Shown piece by piece: positions 37,297 to 45,428 of a stretch of 64,000 nucleotides of DNA. Below the pieces are notes generated by a model. It saw only the letters and a list, made by a program, of their open reading frames with translations, was not told where the DNA came from and searched no databases. Positions within the stretch are counted from its first letter, which is position 1. Every line of letters begins with the position of its first letter. A program made the translations under genes and the position numbers. Origin of the DNA: Spirochaetales bacterium. GTDB lineage: Bacteria; Spirochaetota; Spirochaetia; SZUA-6; RPPD01. Where the stretch lies: contig JAFGJO010000009.1 of NCBI GenBank assembly GCA_016929065.1, positions 1-64,000 on the forward strand, given 5' to 3'.

Positions 37297-37913
37297 GCTT
37301 TTTCTCCTGTATGCTGTGCAAGCAGTTCCCTGATAGTAGTAATCAGATTTTCAAGTTCCAGCGGCTTGGCAAAAAAAGCATCTGCCCCGTTTTGCAGAAT
37401 TGAGTTTTTTTCATTTGGGTCATCCAGGCCGGTAATTGCGATAATTGACGGTGTTTCATAATCACCATCGCTTTTTAATTTCTGGCACAGTTTGTGGCCG
37501 TCGATACCAGGCAGATCAATATCCAGCAGGATTATTCCGGGAGACCATTCTGAAATCATTTGGCCTGCTTCAAAACCGTCGTATGCCTGCAGGACATTAT
37601 GCTCCGGAAGTTTCTTTTCAAGAAACCGCTTCAGCAGGTCATTGATGTCACGATCATCATCTACAACAAGAATGGTGTTCCATGCAAGTTGTTCTCCGTT
37701 CATGGTTTCGAGCTCCTCGGGAATCCGCATTCCCCTGGAGTTCAAAAAGTCAATGAGGTCATCTGTGTACACGCGATATTGACCGCCCGGGGTCATAAAG
37801 GCTTTGAGGTGCCCGTTTTTTATCCAGTTGATTGCTGTCTGATTGACAACACCGCATATATTTGCTACTTCAAGTGCCGAGAAGATCTTGATTTTTTTTC
37901 CGTTTTTCGCCAT
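37293..37913 (-). CDS. Response regulator with MerR/excisionase-like DNA-binding head
   Basis: A 206-residue protein with an unusual order. A MerR-like helix-turn-helix is first (about 5-65: FSALEVANICGVVNQTAINWIKNGHLKAFMTPGGQYRVYTDDLIDFL), and the receiver is second (about 78-200: TILVVDDDRDINDLL, IILLDIDLPGIDGHKL, FFAKPLELENL). Typical regulators have the DNA-binding domain last. It likely binds DNA when phosphorylated; the target is unknown. A similar arrangement is known from deltaproteobacterial and spirochaetal regulators. aaagg lies before the ATG. Confidence 0.85.
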   Translation of the reverse strand: MAKNGKKIKIFSALEVANICGVVNQTAINWIKNGHLKAFMTPGGQYRVYTDDLIDFLNSRGMRIPEELETMNGEQLAWNTILVVDDDRDINDLLKRFLEKKLPEHNVLQAYDGFEAGQMISEWSPGIILLDIDLPGIDGHKLCQKLKSDGDYETPSIIAITGLDDPNEKNSILQNGADAFFAKPLELENLITTIRELLAQHTGEKA

Positions 37914-37992
37914 GAGTAATACCTTTCTTCAAAAACAGTACTTTTCTTAATTTTCCCAATTATCTATAATAATTATATTCTTTTCATATGAT

Positions 37993-38670
37993 ATGTCAAT
38001 GTTGAATTTCTATAATGCAGTAAAAGATTACCGCTTTTTAAAAAATAATCAATACTCCGAAAAAAGTGCATTGGCGCTTGTCGGGGACAGGTACCGGCTG
38101 ACACGGGTTCAGCGTAATTGCCTACTGCGCGGCGTGGTTGAGAAGGAAAAAATACAACAGCGCAGGGAAAAACTGGTACAGCCGGATATGCTTGCTTGCT
38201 GCCGCCTGGGAATTGACTGGCTGAATGTGATCATCACCATCGAGGCATATATCAAAGGGGTTCCGCTTTTTCTTGCGGATGATCACGTTTTACGGGACTG
38301 TGCTGCAGTTCACGGGAGTTATCGGCGGTCTGACATCTCGGAAAAGGTGATCCGGGGGGTTTTGCAGGCTGTCATACAGGTTCAGCCCGGCTTTGTTGAG
38401 GCAGTCATTGATGAACCGGTCTCGTTTTCCGGAAAAATGAAGCACGATTTACAGGAAACGATTGCTGCAATGAGGGTCGAGTTTCCCACAGTGGTAACAC
38501 TCGCCAAATCAGCTGATTTTATTTTAAAGAAATTTGATGGAATCGTTGCCTCATCAGACTCAGTCGTCATGGATGCTGCTGCCGGACTTGTTGATCTTCC
38601 GCGGTTTGTTCTGTCCAATATGTTTTCATTTCGGCCGCCAGTGCTGGATGAAATCATTTTTAAAAAATAA
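37993..38670 (+). CDS. DUF434 / DUF5616 family protein
   Basis: A 225-residue protein. The N-terminal 60 residues (NFYNAVKDYRFLKNNQYSEKSALALVGDRYRLTRVQRNCLLRG) match the DUF434 pattern, and the C-terminal part (RLGIDWLNVIITIEAYIKGVPLFLADDHVLRD...) matches the PIN-like DUF5616 region with several acidic residues (ADDH, SSDSVVMD). These pairings are known mostly from archaea and scattered bacteria, and the role is not established; the acidic residues would suit a nuclease but this is a guess. No ribosome binding site is clear, and ATG at 37993 or 37999 may start it. It is divergent from the regulator genes. Confidence 0.65.
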   Translation: MSMLNFYNAVKDYRFLKNNQYSEKSALALVGDRYRLTRVQRNCLLRGVVEKEKIQQRREKLVQPDMLACCRLGIDWLNVIITIEAYIKGVPLFLADDHVLRDCAAVHGSYRRSDISEKVIRGVLQAVIQVQPGFVEAVIDEPVSFSGKMKHDLQETIAAMRVEFPTVVTLAKSADFILKKFDGIVASSDSVVMDAAAGLVDLPRFVLSNMFSFRPPVLDEIIFKK

Positions 38671-39279
38671 TCATGTAATATCTATGTCCGATGCCATAAC
38701 TTTTTTAATAACCGGGTATGCAAACCCTCTTCGCAGCAGTTTCTGTATCAATTTTTCCTGTGTGAAAGAAGCGGTTCTGCTGATTTTTTGCAGATATGCA
38801 CGGCATTGGTCCTGTTCGGTTTCTGCCGGGTATGTCTCGGCGAGTACCGTATTGATTATGTCACGGTGAACACCCTTTGAATATAGTTCCTGCTTTAGTC
38901 TGGATCGGCCAAAGCCTGTTTTACGAAGCCGTGATTGAACCCATTGTCGTGCAAATTCAGTATCATCAAGCCATGAATATTTATATAAATAATTCACGGT
39001 ATAATCGATTGATGTTTGTGGAAATCCCCGGAGCACCAGTTTTTGCCGAATTTCTTTTTCCGAATGTACTCTCAGAGCCAAAAGACGAAGGCCCCTTTGT
39101 AACGTCTCGTTATTTTCCTGTTTTTGAACAAGGTTGAGGTATTTTTTTTCTGTTATTTCATCGTCTTCATGAAGGGATTCTTCGAGGATGATTTCTTTGA
39201 ATAGAACCAGTGATGTGTTGTTGGAAAAAGTACAAAGAATCTTTCCTCCCTTTCCCAAAGGTTTCAGGGAGGAAAGCAT
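38671..39279 (-). CDS. recX: Regulatory protein RecX
   Basis: About 202 residues. The three-helix repeats of RecX are visible (LRLLALRVHSEKEIRQKLVLRGF, WLDDTEFARQWVQSRLRKTGFGRSRLKQELYSKGV, KLIQKLLRRGFAYPVIKKVM). It curbs RecA filament growth. ATG at 39279 is chosen because a longer frame would overlap rpsI; no recA is in this window. It lies 16 bases after rpsI. Confidence 0.85.
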   Translation of the reverse strand: MLSSLKPLGKGGKILCTFSNNTSLVLFKEIILEESLHEDDEITEKKYLNLVQKQENNETLQRGLRLLALRVHSEKEIRQKLVLRGFPQTSIDYTVNYLYKYSWLDDTEFARQWVQSRLRKTGFGRSRLKQELYSKGVHRDIINTVLAETYPAETEQDQCRAYLQKISRTASFTQEKLIQKLLRRGFAYPVIKKVMASDIDIT

Positions 39280-39295
39280 AATTGGAAAGTTTGTG

Positions 39296-39688
39296 TTAAC
39301 GTTTGGAGAACTGGAATCGTTTTCTTGCACCAGCTCTGCCGAATTTCTTTCTTTCAACCATTCTCGGATCACGGGTGAGCATGCCGCTTGCCCGCAATGA
39401 TGCTGTATTTGACGCATCATAGGCAGCAAGAGCGCGTGCAATGCCGTGCCGAATGGCATCAGCCTGTCCGCTTGTGCCGCCACCGGTCACTTTGACCATG
39501 ATATCAAATTTATTGGCATTGCTTGTTATATCAAGAGGTTCGATAATAGTAAGGCGATGGATACGATCCGGAAAATATATGTCCAGTGCACGTTTGTTTA
39601 CAGATATCTCGCCTTTTCCATCACGGAGAATCACGCGTGCAATCGATGTTTTTCTTCTTCCAACACATTGTGCAAGATTTTTTGTCAC
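39296..39688 (-). CDS. rpsI: 30S ribosomal protein S9
   Basis: A 130-residue protein with the S9 signature VTGGGTSGQADAIRHGIARAL and the basic C terminus GRAGARKRFQFSKR that reaches the P-site. The start is GTG at 39688 with aaaggag upstream. Encoded directly after rplM (11-base gap), the near-universal L13-S9 pair. Confidence 0.98.
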   Translation of the reverse strand: MTKNLAQCVGRRKTSIARVILRDGKGEISVNKRALDIYFPDRIHRLTIIEPLDITSNANKFDIMVKVTGGGTSGQADAIRHGIARALAAYDASNTASLRASGMLTRDPRMVERKKFGRAGARKRFQFSKR

Positions 39689-39699
39689 AGCCGACTCCT

Positions 39700-40128
39700 T
39701 TATACGGTCAATACTTCTGGTTTTTGTGCCAGATGAGGATGTTGACTACCGGCATATACCTTTACGTTTCTGAAACAGTCTCTTCCCAGGGGGCCTTTGG
39801 GAAGCATTCCTTTAATGGCCTGTTCAACAGGGAAGGTGGGTTTTCTGGCGATCACTTTGGCGAAGGTTTGAGATTTCATCCCGCCGGGATAGCCGGTATG
39901 CCGATGATACATTTTATTCTGGTATTTGTTGCCGGACACACGAATTTTTTCCGCATTGATGACGATTACTTTGTCACCGAAATCAAGATGCGGAGAAAAA
40001 ATAGCCTTGTTCTTCCCGCGGATAACATTTGCTACCTTTACGGCAAGACGGCCGAGTGTTTGCCCATCTGCATCAATAATATACCAGTTTTCTTTTACGT
40101 TTTTTGGTTTTGTCCAAATTGTCTTCAT
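39700..40128 (-). CDS. rplM: 50S ribosomal protein L13
   Basis: 142 residues from MKTIWTKPKN; the upstream extension of the frame is not part of the protein. Core motifs: WYIIDADGQTLGRLAVKVANVIRGKNK, DFGDKVIVINAEKI, and GMLPKGPLGRDCFRNVKVYAGSQHPH. aggaaat precedes the ATG. First gene of the L13-S9 operon. Confidence 0.97.
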   Translation of the reverse strand: MKTIWTKPKNVKENWYIIDADGQTLGRLAVKVANVIRGKNKAIFSPHLDFGDKVIVINAEKIRVSGNKYQNKMYHRHTGYPGGMKSQTFAKVIARKPTFPVEQAIKGMLPKGPLGRDCFRNVKVYAGSQHPHLAQKPEVLTV

Positions 40129-40224
40129 AATATATTTCCTGCTTAAAAAAGATACAAGGAGGGACATAATTACATATATGGCACTCCTTGTCAAGTAGAG
40201 GAATTTAACTATTTTCTAAAAAAA

Positions 40225-40467
40225 TTATTTCTTTTCCTCTTCTGAGGCCTGCGCTTTTTCTTCTTTTTTCGCTTCGATTTTGTCTTTAATATCAACGATA
40301 CCAATGAAAAATGCGATTAATCCGATAAGCCCGGCCAAAATTGGACCGCCGCCCTTTAAAAATTCGATGACCTGGCTGCTCCAGTTTAATCCCATAGGAA
40401 AATCGAATGGCAATACTGCCCATACTCCAAAAGCCATTAAGAGAAGGCCAATTATTAATGCAATCAT
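40225..40467 (-). CDS. Small two-helix membrane protein with charged tail
   Basis: An 80-residue protein: two hydrophobic stretches (IALIIGLLLMAFGVWAVL; ILAGLIGLIAFFIGIVDI) and a Lys/Glu-rich C-terminal tail. The ggggg before the ATG is a weak ribosome binding site. Small proteins of this kind are common in spirochaetes; function is unknown. Single gene between rplM and ferredoxin. Confidence 0.6.
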   Translation of the reverse strand: MIALIIGLLLMAFGVWAVLPFDFPMGLNWSSQVIEFLKGGGPILAGLIGLIAFFIGIVDIKDKIEAKKEEKAQASEEEKK

Positions 40468-40723
40468 AGTATACCCCCAAAATTTTGGTAATGATTCTCT
40501 TAATGCAACAATAGCTATTTTTTTAAATATGTCAACTCCCTACAGTCAAAGTTTACTGAAAAACAGACAATTCCGGCCATGCATTAAGTTGAAAACCGTA
40601 AAACCACACAATTTGGTATAGCAGGGAGTGTAATTTAACTTGAACACAGGGTAAAATTATATTAATTTAGGAAGAGTAAAGCGGTTTTAATAAAGCCTGA
40701 AAATCAATAAAAAGGAGTACCTG

Positions 40724-40909
40724 ATGAAAGTAAAGATTGATGCAGATCTCTGCACAGGGTGCGCTCTTTGTACTGACAGTGTTCCTGAAGTATTTCAGAT
40801 GGTTGGGGATCTCGCGGAAGTAATTACTCCGGTGGTGCCTGCTGATCAGGAAAATGCAGTCAAGGAGAGCGTTTCGGATTGTCCTGCAGAAGCAATTATT
40901 ATTGAATAA
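40724..40909 (+). CDS. Single-cluster ferredoxin
   Basis: A 61-residue protein with C-x2-C-x2-C (CTGCALC) and a later CP (SDCPAEAIII). This fits one [4Fe-4S] or [3Fe-4S] cluster of the Thermotoga/Desulfovibrio type. It carries electrons in the cytoplasm. aaaaggag precedes the ATG. No redox partner is encoded nearby. Confidence 0.93.
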   Translation: MKVKIDADLCTGCALCTDSVPEVFQMVGDLAEVITPVVPADQENAVKESVSDCPAEAIIIE

Positions 40910-40951
40910 TTGCCGGTGACTATTCTGCCAGTTTTGGTGCAGATAATTTGT

Positions 40952-41014
40952 TCATGCCGATATTTTCCGGCATTTTATTGTCCATTCAGCGTTCACCGCG
41001 GATGGACTTTTTTT
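40952..41014 (+). terminator. Hairpin pair after ferredoxin, probable terminator
   Basis: Two small hairpins: atgccg/cggcat near 40953-40972, then gtccat (40980-40985) with atggac (41002-41007) followed by seven T. The second is the better terminator. Confidence 0.55.
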
Positions 41015-41810
41015 ATAGCACACCGGGTGATTTATCAAGCATTGTAAAAAAATTGTCTCTTACCTGATCGATTAAATCCTGTATGGCAATTTTTTTTTGC
41101 TTTGCAATAAAATCATACGTGTTTGTAATAAGGTTCGGATGATTCGGTGTGCCCCGGAATGGAACAGGGCTGAGGAACGGGGCATCGGTCTCAACCAGCA
41201 GACGGGCCAAAGGCACTGCCTGGAGGGCATCACAAAGATTTTGGGCATTGTTATAGGTGATGTTCCCGGCAAATGATATAAACAGGCCCAGATCGAGTAT
41301 TTTTTCGGCTGCTTGTTTGTCTGAACCAAAACAATGGAGTACTCCCCGTATTTTTCCCCTGAATTCGCCAAGCATGGAAGTCAGGAGTTTATCCGCGTTG
41401 CGGGAGTGAATGATGACTGGCAGGTTGAATTCGAGCGCTGCCTGCAGATGCAGTAAAAACAGTTTTTGCTGTTCCTCCGACGTGCCGTAATTCCAGTAGA
41501 AATCGAGACCTGTTTCTCCCAGTGCATGGATTCTCTCATCCTGTGCCCACCCGGCAAGTTCTGTCCGGGCTGTTGTTTCCCAGTCCGGCTGTGTTACCCA
41601 ATGAGGACTAAAGCCGAATGAGAGATAGATCCCCGGAATATTTTTTTTTAATATACACCGTTCTTTCATATGAAGATGATCGGTCCCGATCTCCAGAGCT
41701 GCTGAAAGACCGGCCTGAAACGCTGACTGCAGATCATTTACCGCGTTGGGATTTCTTTTTTGCATCTCGATAAAGTGAAAATGTGAATCAACATAGTCTG
41801 ATATCATCAA
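41013..41810 (-). CDS. TatD-family metal-dependent hydrolase
   Basis: A 265-residue amidohydrolase-fold protein. Metal ligands: DSHFHF (His pair), ALGETGLDF (Glu), VIIHSRNA (His), VLHCFG (His), and LLVETDAPFL (Asp). TatD proteins are 3'-5' exonucleases acting on DNA and RNA. It is transcribed alone, convergent with ferredoxin. Confidence 0.92.
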   Translation of the reverse strand: MMISDYVDSHFHFIEMQKRNPNAVNDLQSAFQAGLSAALEIGTDHLHMKERCILKKNIPGIYLSFGFSPHWVTQPDWETTARTELAGWAQDERIHALGETGLDFYWNYGTSEEQQKLFLLHLQAALEFNLPVIIHSRNADKLLTSMLGEFRGKIRGVLHCFGSDKQAAEKILDLGLFISFAGNITYNNAQNLCDALQAVPLARLLVETDAPFLSPVPFRGTPNHPNLITNTYDFIAKQKKIAIQDLIDQVRDNFFTMLDKSPGVL

Positions 41811-41886
41811 TATACTATGACGTGATCATCCAGGATTGTTCAAGGGGTGTATCCGAGATGTTAATGTAATGATACAATGGCATTTC

Positions 41887-43596
41887 ATGAAAAAAAAGAT
41901 TCTATATTTTATAATTTGCCTGCTGTTTCTCTTGAATTGCGTTTCTGCCTCCAGCGAACAGTTGTGGCGGTTCATCACTGGCGGCCGTATCCGGTCATAT
42001 CCGGCCATCGCACAGGATGGAACCGTTTATCTGCTTTCCGATGACCGTTTTCTCTATTCACTCACCGCGAAAGGCGAACAAAAATGGCGGTTTTTCCTTG
42101 AAGAGCGGCTGGGAGATTGTTTTACGATTGGACAGGACTCAACGCTGTATATCGGCTATAAGTCGGGGGAACTGTTCGCCCTGCATGGATACGGAAAGAA
42201 AATATGGGGATTCAACACCGGGCAGACAATTATGTATTCGCCTGTTCAGCGAAGAGACGGCACCCTCCTTTTGGTGACAGAAGAAGGGACCCTTTTTGCC
42301 ATTTCTCATACAGGAATACTAAAATGGAAATATGAACTCGATTCAGCTCCTTCATCCAGCCCGGTGCTTGATACTGACGGTACCCTGTATGTTCCGCTCA
42401 AAGAAGGATCACTTTTGGCACTCGAGAGCTGGGGTGAAAAAAAATGGCAGATTCCTGTCACCGGAGCGCCGACCACCCCGGCAATTGCACAGGATGGAAC
42501 CATTTATATAGGAACAGACAAGGGCCTGTTTTATGCCATTTCACCGCTTCCAAAAATACGGTGGACTATCAGCGGGTCATCCTCATTTTTATCCGGGGTT
42601 ATCGGTGAAGACAATACCATATACACGCCGACACGGAACGGAATTGTATATGCAATTCTTCCGAATGGAGAAATAAAGTGGACTGTACCTTTAAAAGGCA
42701 GTATTCCCGGTACCTGTGCGGTCGGTGAGAACGGAACAGTATATGCGGGAACCAACGCGAGTATTGTCTATGGAATTGATCCTCTCGGCCGGATTCAGTG
42801 GGAAATACCGATAAAAGGGGAAATAACCAATATTGTGCTTTCACCTTTAAAAATACTGTATGTGGGGTCGAGCGATTGGACACTGTACGCGTTTGAAGCG
42901 GAAAAACCGGCCAAAAGCCCCTGGCCCCTTTATTTACATGATGCACGTCACAGCGGGCGGTCTGCCCGGTACTATGCGTTTTCAACTATCGAGTCGCATT
43001 ATAAGGACAATTTTGACTTTATGTATCTGAAAACACTTATTCAATCAGGAGATCCGGAGCTGATTGAAGAGGCATTGAATGAGATAGAAGACAGAATCAA
43101 TAAAAATGAAGTCAAAGCATCCCGGCAGTATATTTTTTATTTGCTGGAAAAGATTGCAGGCTTTGGAATAACCGAAGATGATTTTTATACAAATTATCCC
43201 TTCCGGGGGTATTCGCAGCTTCGGGAAAAGGCGTGTGTGCTGTATACTGAGGTCGGAGGACTGGAGGCATCTTTACTGCTTCTGCGTGTATTCAAAAATG
43301 AGAAGGATATCCGGATGCGGTCAGTGGCCATGCACTGTCTTGGTTTGTTAAAGAGTGATCCTGACGGATCCATATCAAACATGATTGCTGCTGCACTCCA
43401 GACTGATGCGGTGGTCAACTCTTCGTCTGTTTCATTTGCTGCGCAGGCTGTTTCCACGTTAAAAAGCATCGCCGAATACCAGGGGGCGCTTACCCGGGAC
43501 GGATTACGGGCGTTGTTGACAATCGCCAGGGGGAAATACGGTGCAGAGGCAAAAACGAAGGCGTGGGAAGTCCTGAATATATTGGGAAAAAAATAA
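41887..43596 (+). CDS. Secreted PQQ-like beta-propeller protein with HEAT-like tail
   Basis: 569 residues from ATG at 41887, with a signal sequence (KKKILYFIICLLFLLNCVSA). Residues about 25-370 contain eight or so blades of the PQQ-binding-like propeller (AIAQDGTVYLLSDDRFLYSLTAKGEQKWRF, PVLDTDGTLYVPLKEGSLLALESWGEKKW), similar to BamB-type repeats. Residues about 380-569 are helical pairs suggestive of HEAT repeats (ELIEEALNEIEDRI, RSVAMHCLGLLK). The lack of catalytic residues and the repeat layout suggest a scaffold or envelope protein. The next gene is the P83/100 homologue 163 bases downstream; the two may be linked. Confidence 0.75.
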   Translation: MKKKILYFIICLLFLLNCVSASSEQLWRFITGGRIRSYPAIAQDGTVYLLSDDRFLYSLTAKGEQKWRFFLEERLGDCFTIGQDSTLYIGYKSGELFALHGYGKKIWGFNTGQTIMYSPVQRRDGTLLLVTEEGTLFAISHTGILKWKYELDSAPSSSPVLDTDGTLYVPLKEGSLLALESWGEKKWQIPVTGAPTTPAIAQDGTIYIGTDKGLFYAISPLPKIRWTISGSSSFLSGVIGEDNTIYTPTRNGIVYAILPNGEIKWTVPLKGSIPGTCAVGENGTVYAGTNASIVYGIDPLGRIQWEIPIKGEITNIVLSPLKILYVGSSDWTLYAFEAEKPAKSPWPLYLHDARHSGRSARYYAFSTIESHYKDNFDFMYLKTLIQSGDPELIEEALNEIEDRINKNEVKASRQYIFYLLEKIAGFGITEDDFYTNYPFRGYSQLREKACVLYTEVGGLEASLLLLRVFKNEKDIRMRSVAMHCLGLLKSDPDGSISNMIAAALQTDAVVNSSSVSFAAQAVSTLKSIAEYQGALTRDGLRALLTIARGKYGAEAKTKAWEVLNILGKK

Positions 43597-43759
43597 TCAC
43601 AGATTGCAATCAAATATTGAATGTTATCGGTTCTGGCATTACAATTGAAAGAGTACAGGAAAAGACATATGAGCATGAAGACCCAATAAACATGATGTAC
43701 GGGAGAACGTTCTTGCTGCTGTTTGTAATGGTAAAAACAGAAGAAGGAGTGACAAGATT

Positions 43760-45295
43760 ATGCGAAAAGGTATTATTTTTTTTCTGATTTGTCTGACAGT
43801 GGCATTTCCATTGTTTTCGGACATTGGGGTAGACCGAGAAGAATTGAAAAAGGCAAAAGATATTGAATTTACCAATTATACCGGGCCGTATGACCGAATT
43901 GACACATTCGAGGAAATTCGTGGTATTGGAGTACAGCTGGGAAGAAACATTTCCAAAGCTTCAACCCGGACGACATATTTTGGATTGTATTCCATAATTC
44001 ATGTCTATACACCGGATGATACATCAGGGAAACTGGATGCGGATATCTTTGTCATAGAATCGGGCGCCGGGATAGACCATATCCGGAATGTCAGAACCGT
44101 GATTGCCGGCTATCTGCAGGAGGCATACGGATATACATACGATGATGCATTTCTTCTTGCCCGGTTTATCACCCTGTATAACGCGGTGTTCCGCGGCAAT
44201 GTAGCGTATTTTAGCGAAGCGTATAAATCCGCAGTCATGAAATATCTTTCTTCATCCGATGCAGGCCTTGCAACCGTCTGGAGTGAGTGGCCTGGAAAAA
44301 CCAAAATGCTTATTCCTTTGAGTGAAGGTTTCGAGAAGGGGAAGTTAAGTTCGCTCGACACCGGGGAACTTACCGAAGAAGAGGTAAAGGACACACTCAG
44401 ACGCGAGAAAGACAAGGGTATTGATGACCGGAAAGACATGGTGGATCTGCAGGAGAAGCAGCTGGAGGAAAAAGAAAAGGATTTGCAGAAAGACAAACAG
44501 GACCTTGCAGAAGACAAACAAAAGCTCGAAGAAGACAAAAAACAGCTGGATGAAACAAAGAAAACAGACGGGACCACCACCGATAGTAAAAAGCAGGAAG
44601 AAGATATTGCGAAGCGTGAAGATGAGATTAAAAAACAGGAAGAAGATATTGCCAAACGTGAAGATACCATAAAAAAGGATGAAGACAATCTGCAAAAAGA
44701 CCGGGATGAAATTGCCCGGGATGAGCGTACTGTTGAAGAAGAGCGAAAGACAACCGCGACAGATTCAACTACTTCGCTTCAGACAACAGAAACGGTGGTA
44801 ACCGAAAAGGGTATTTTTTTAAAGGTTCAGGATGGCGCGGAAAATGACCGTGGTGAACTGTATCTGTATAATTTCAAGGATGATGCTCTTGAATCCCGCT
44901 CCGAGAATGTGTATATCAAGAACCGGAGGGTGTTGATGTATAACAATTTTCTGCTCGCGATTGCCGAACCGGCAGGGAGCGATATTTCGTATTTGATGCT
45001 GATTAACGCCAAAACACTGACGGTCGACAAGCAGAGTGAAACAGAAATCTACAATGGGGCGATCCTGACCACCCAGGGAAGTGCCGTTTATACTGTCGTG
45101 AAAAAAGGAAGTTCCTATTTTATTGGTAAATTTGATAATACTCTGGCCATGACACATCAATCAGGCCAGGAAGTAAATCCGAATACCGCAATCGTCATTC
45201 AGGGGTCATTTTTATATGTTCAGACGAGAAGTGGTGAAATCCTGCGGTTGAATATTACCGATCTGAAAACCCAAGATACTGCAACAGTGAATTAA
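43760..45295 (+). CDS. P83/100-family surface protein
   Basis: A 511-residue protein with signal peptide (KGIIFFLICLTVAFPLFS). The N-terminal 200 residues start DIGVDREELKKAKDIEFTNYTGPYDRIDTFEEIRGIG, a form I know from the P83/100 antigen family of Borrelia and Treponema. The middle (about 215-345) is a Lys/Glu/Asp-rich coiled coil with repeats. The C-terminal part is beta-rich (ENVYIKNRRVLMYNNFLLAIAEPAG). In Borrelia this is an immunodominant, probably periplasmic or surface-linked protein of unknown role. Its presence supports a spirochaete origin. Confidence 0.85.
   Translation: MRKGIIFFLICLTVAFPLFSDIGVDREELKKAKDIEFTNYTGPYDRIDTFEEIRGIGVQLGRNISKASTRTTYFGLYSIIHVYTPDDTSGKLDADIFVIESGAGIDHIRNVRTVIAGYLQEAYGYTYDDAFLLARFITLYNAVFRGNVAYFSEAYKSAVMKYLSSSDAGLATVWSEWPGKTKMLIPLSEGFEKGKLSSLDTGELTEEEVKDTLRREKDKGIDDRKDMVDLQEKQLEEKEKDLQKDKQDLAEDKQKLEEDKKQLDETKKTDGTTTDSKKQEEDIAKREDEIKKQEEDIAKREDTIKKDEDNLQKDRDEIARDERTVEEERKTTATDSTTSLQTTETVVTEKGIFLKVQDGAENDRGELYLYNFKDDALESRSENVYIKNRRVLMYNNFLLAIAEPAGSDISYLMLINAKTLTVDKQSETEIYNGAILTTQGSAVYTVVKKGSSYFIGKFDNTLAMTHQSGQEVNPNTAIVIQGSFLYVQTRSGEILRLNITDLKTQDTATVN
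44588..44671 (+). repeat. Two 42-nt near-repeats in the coiled coil
   Basis: Units 44588-44629 and 44630-44671 encode KKQEEDIAKREDEI and KKQEEDIAKREDTI, two heptads each. They probably arose by tandem duplication inside the coiled-coil part of the P83/100 homologue. Confidence 0.8.
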
Positions 45296-45322
45296 TTGCA
45301 GGGTGAGTTTACATGATTTTCC

Positions 45323-45353
45323 GGCGCTGGATACTGAATTCAGCGCCTTTTTT
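45323..45353 (+). terminator. Rho-independent terminator after the P83/100 gene
   Basis: ggcgctg (45323-45329) pairs with cagcgcc (45341-45347) around an 11-nt loop, followed by tttttt. Confidence 0.88.
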
Positions 45354-45428
45354 ATTGAAGATATATTGGCAATGCAGTTGTAAACTTACTATGCTTTTAT
45401 TACATCCTTTCACCGGGTAAAGGGGAGT

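Noticed and set aside
39280-39483. N-terminal extension of recX into rpsI
   Set aside because: It would overlap the conserved rpsI gene by about 190 bases in another frame; ATG at 39279 gives normal RecX length.
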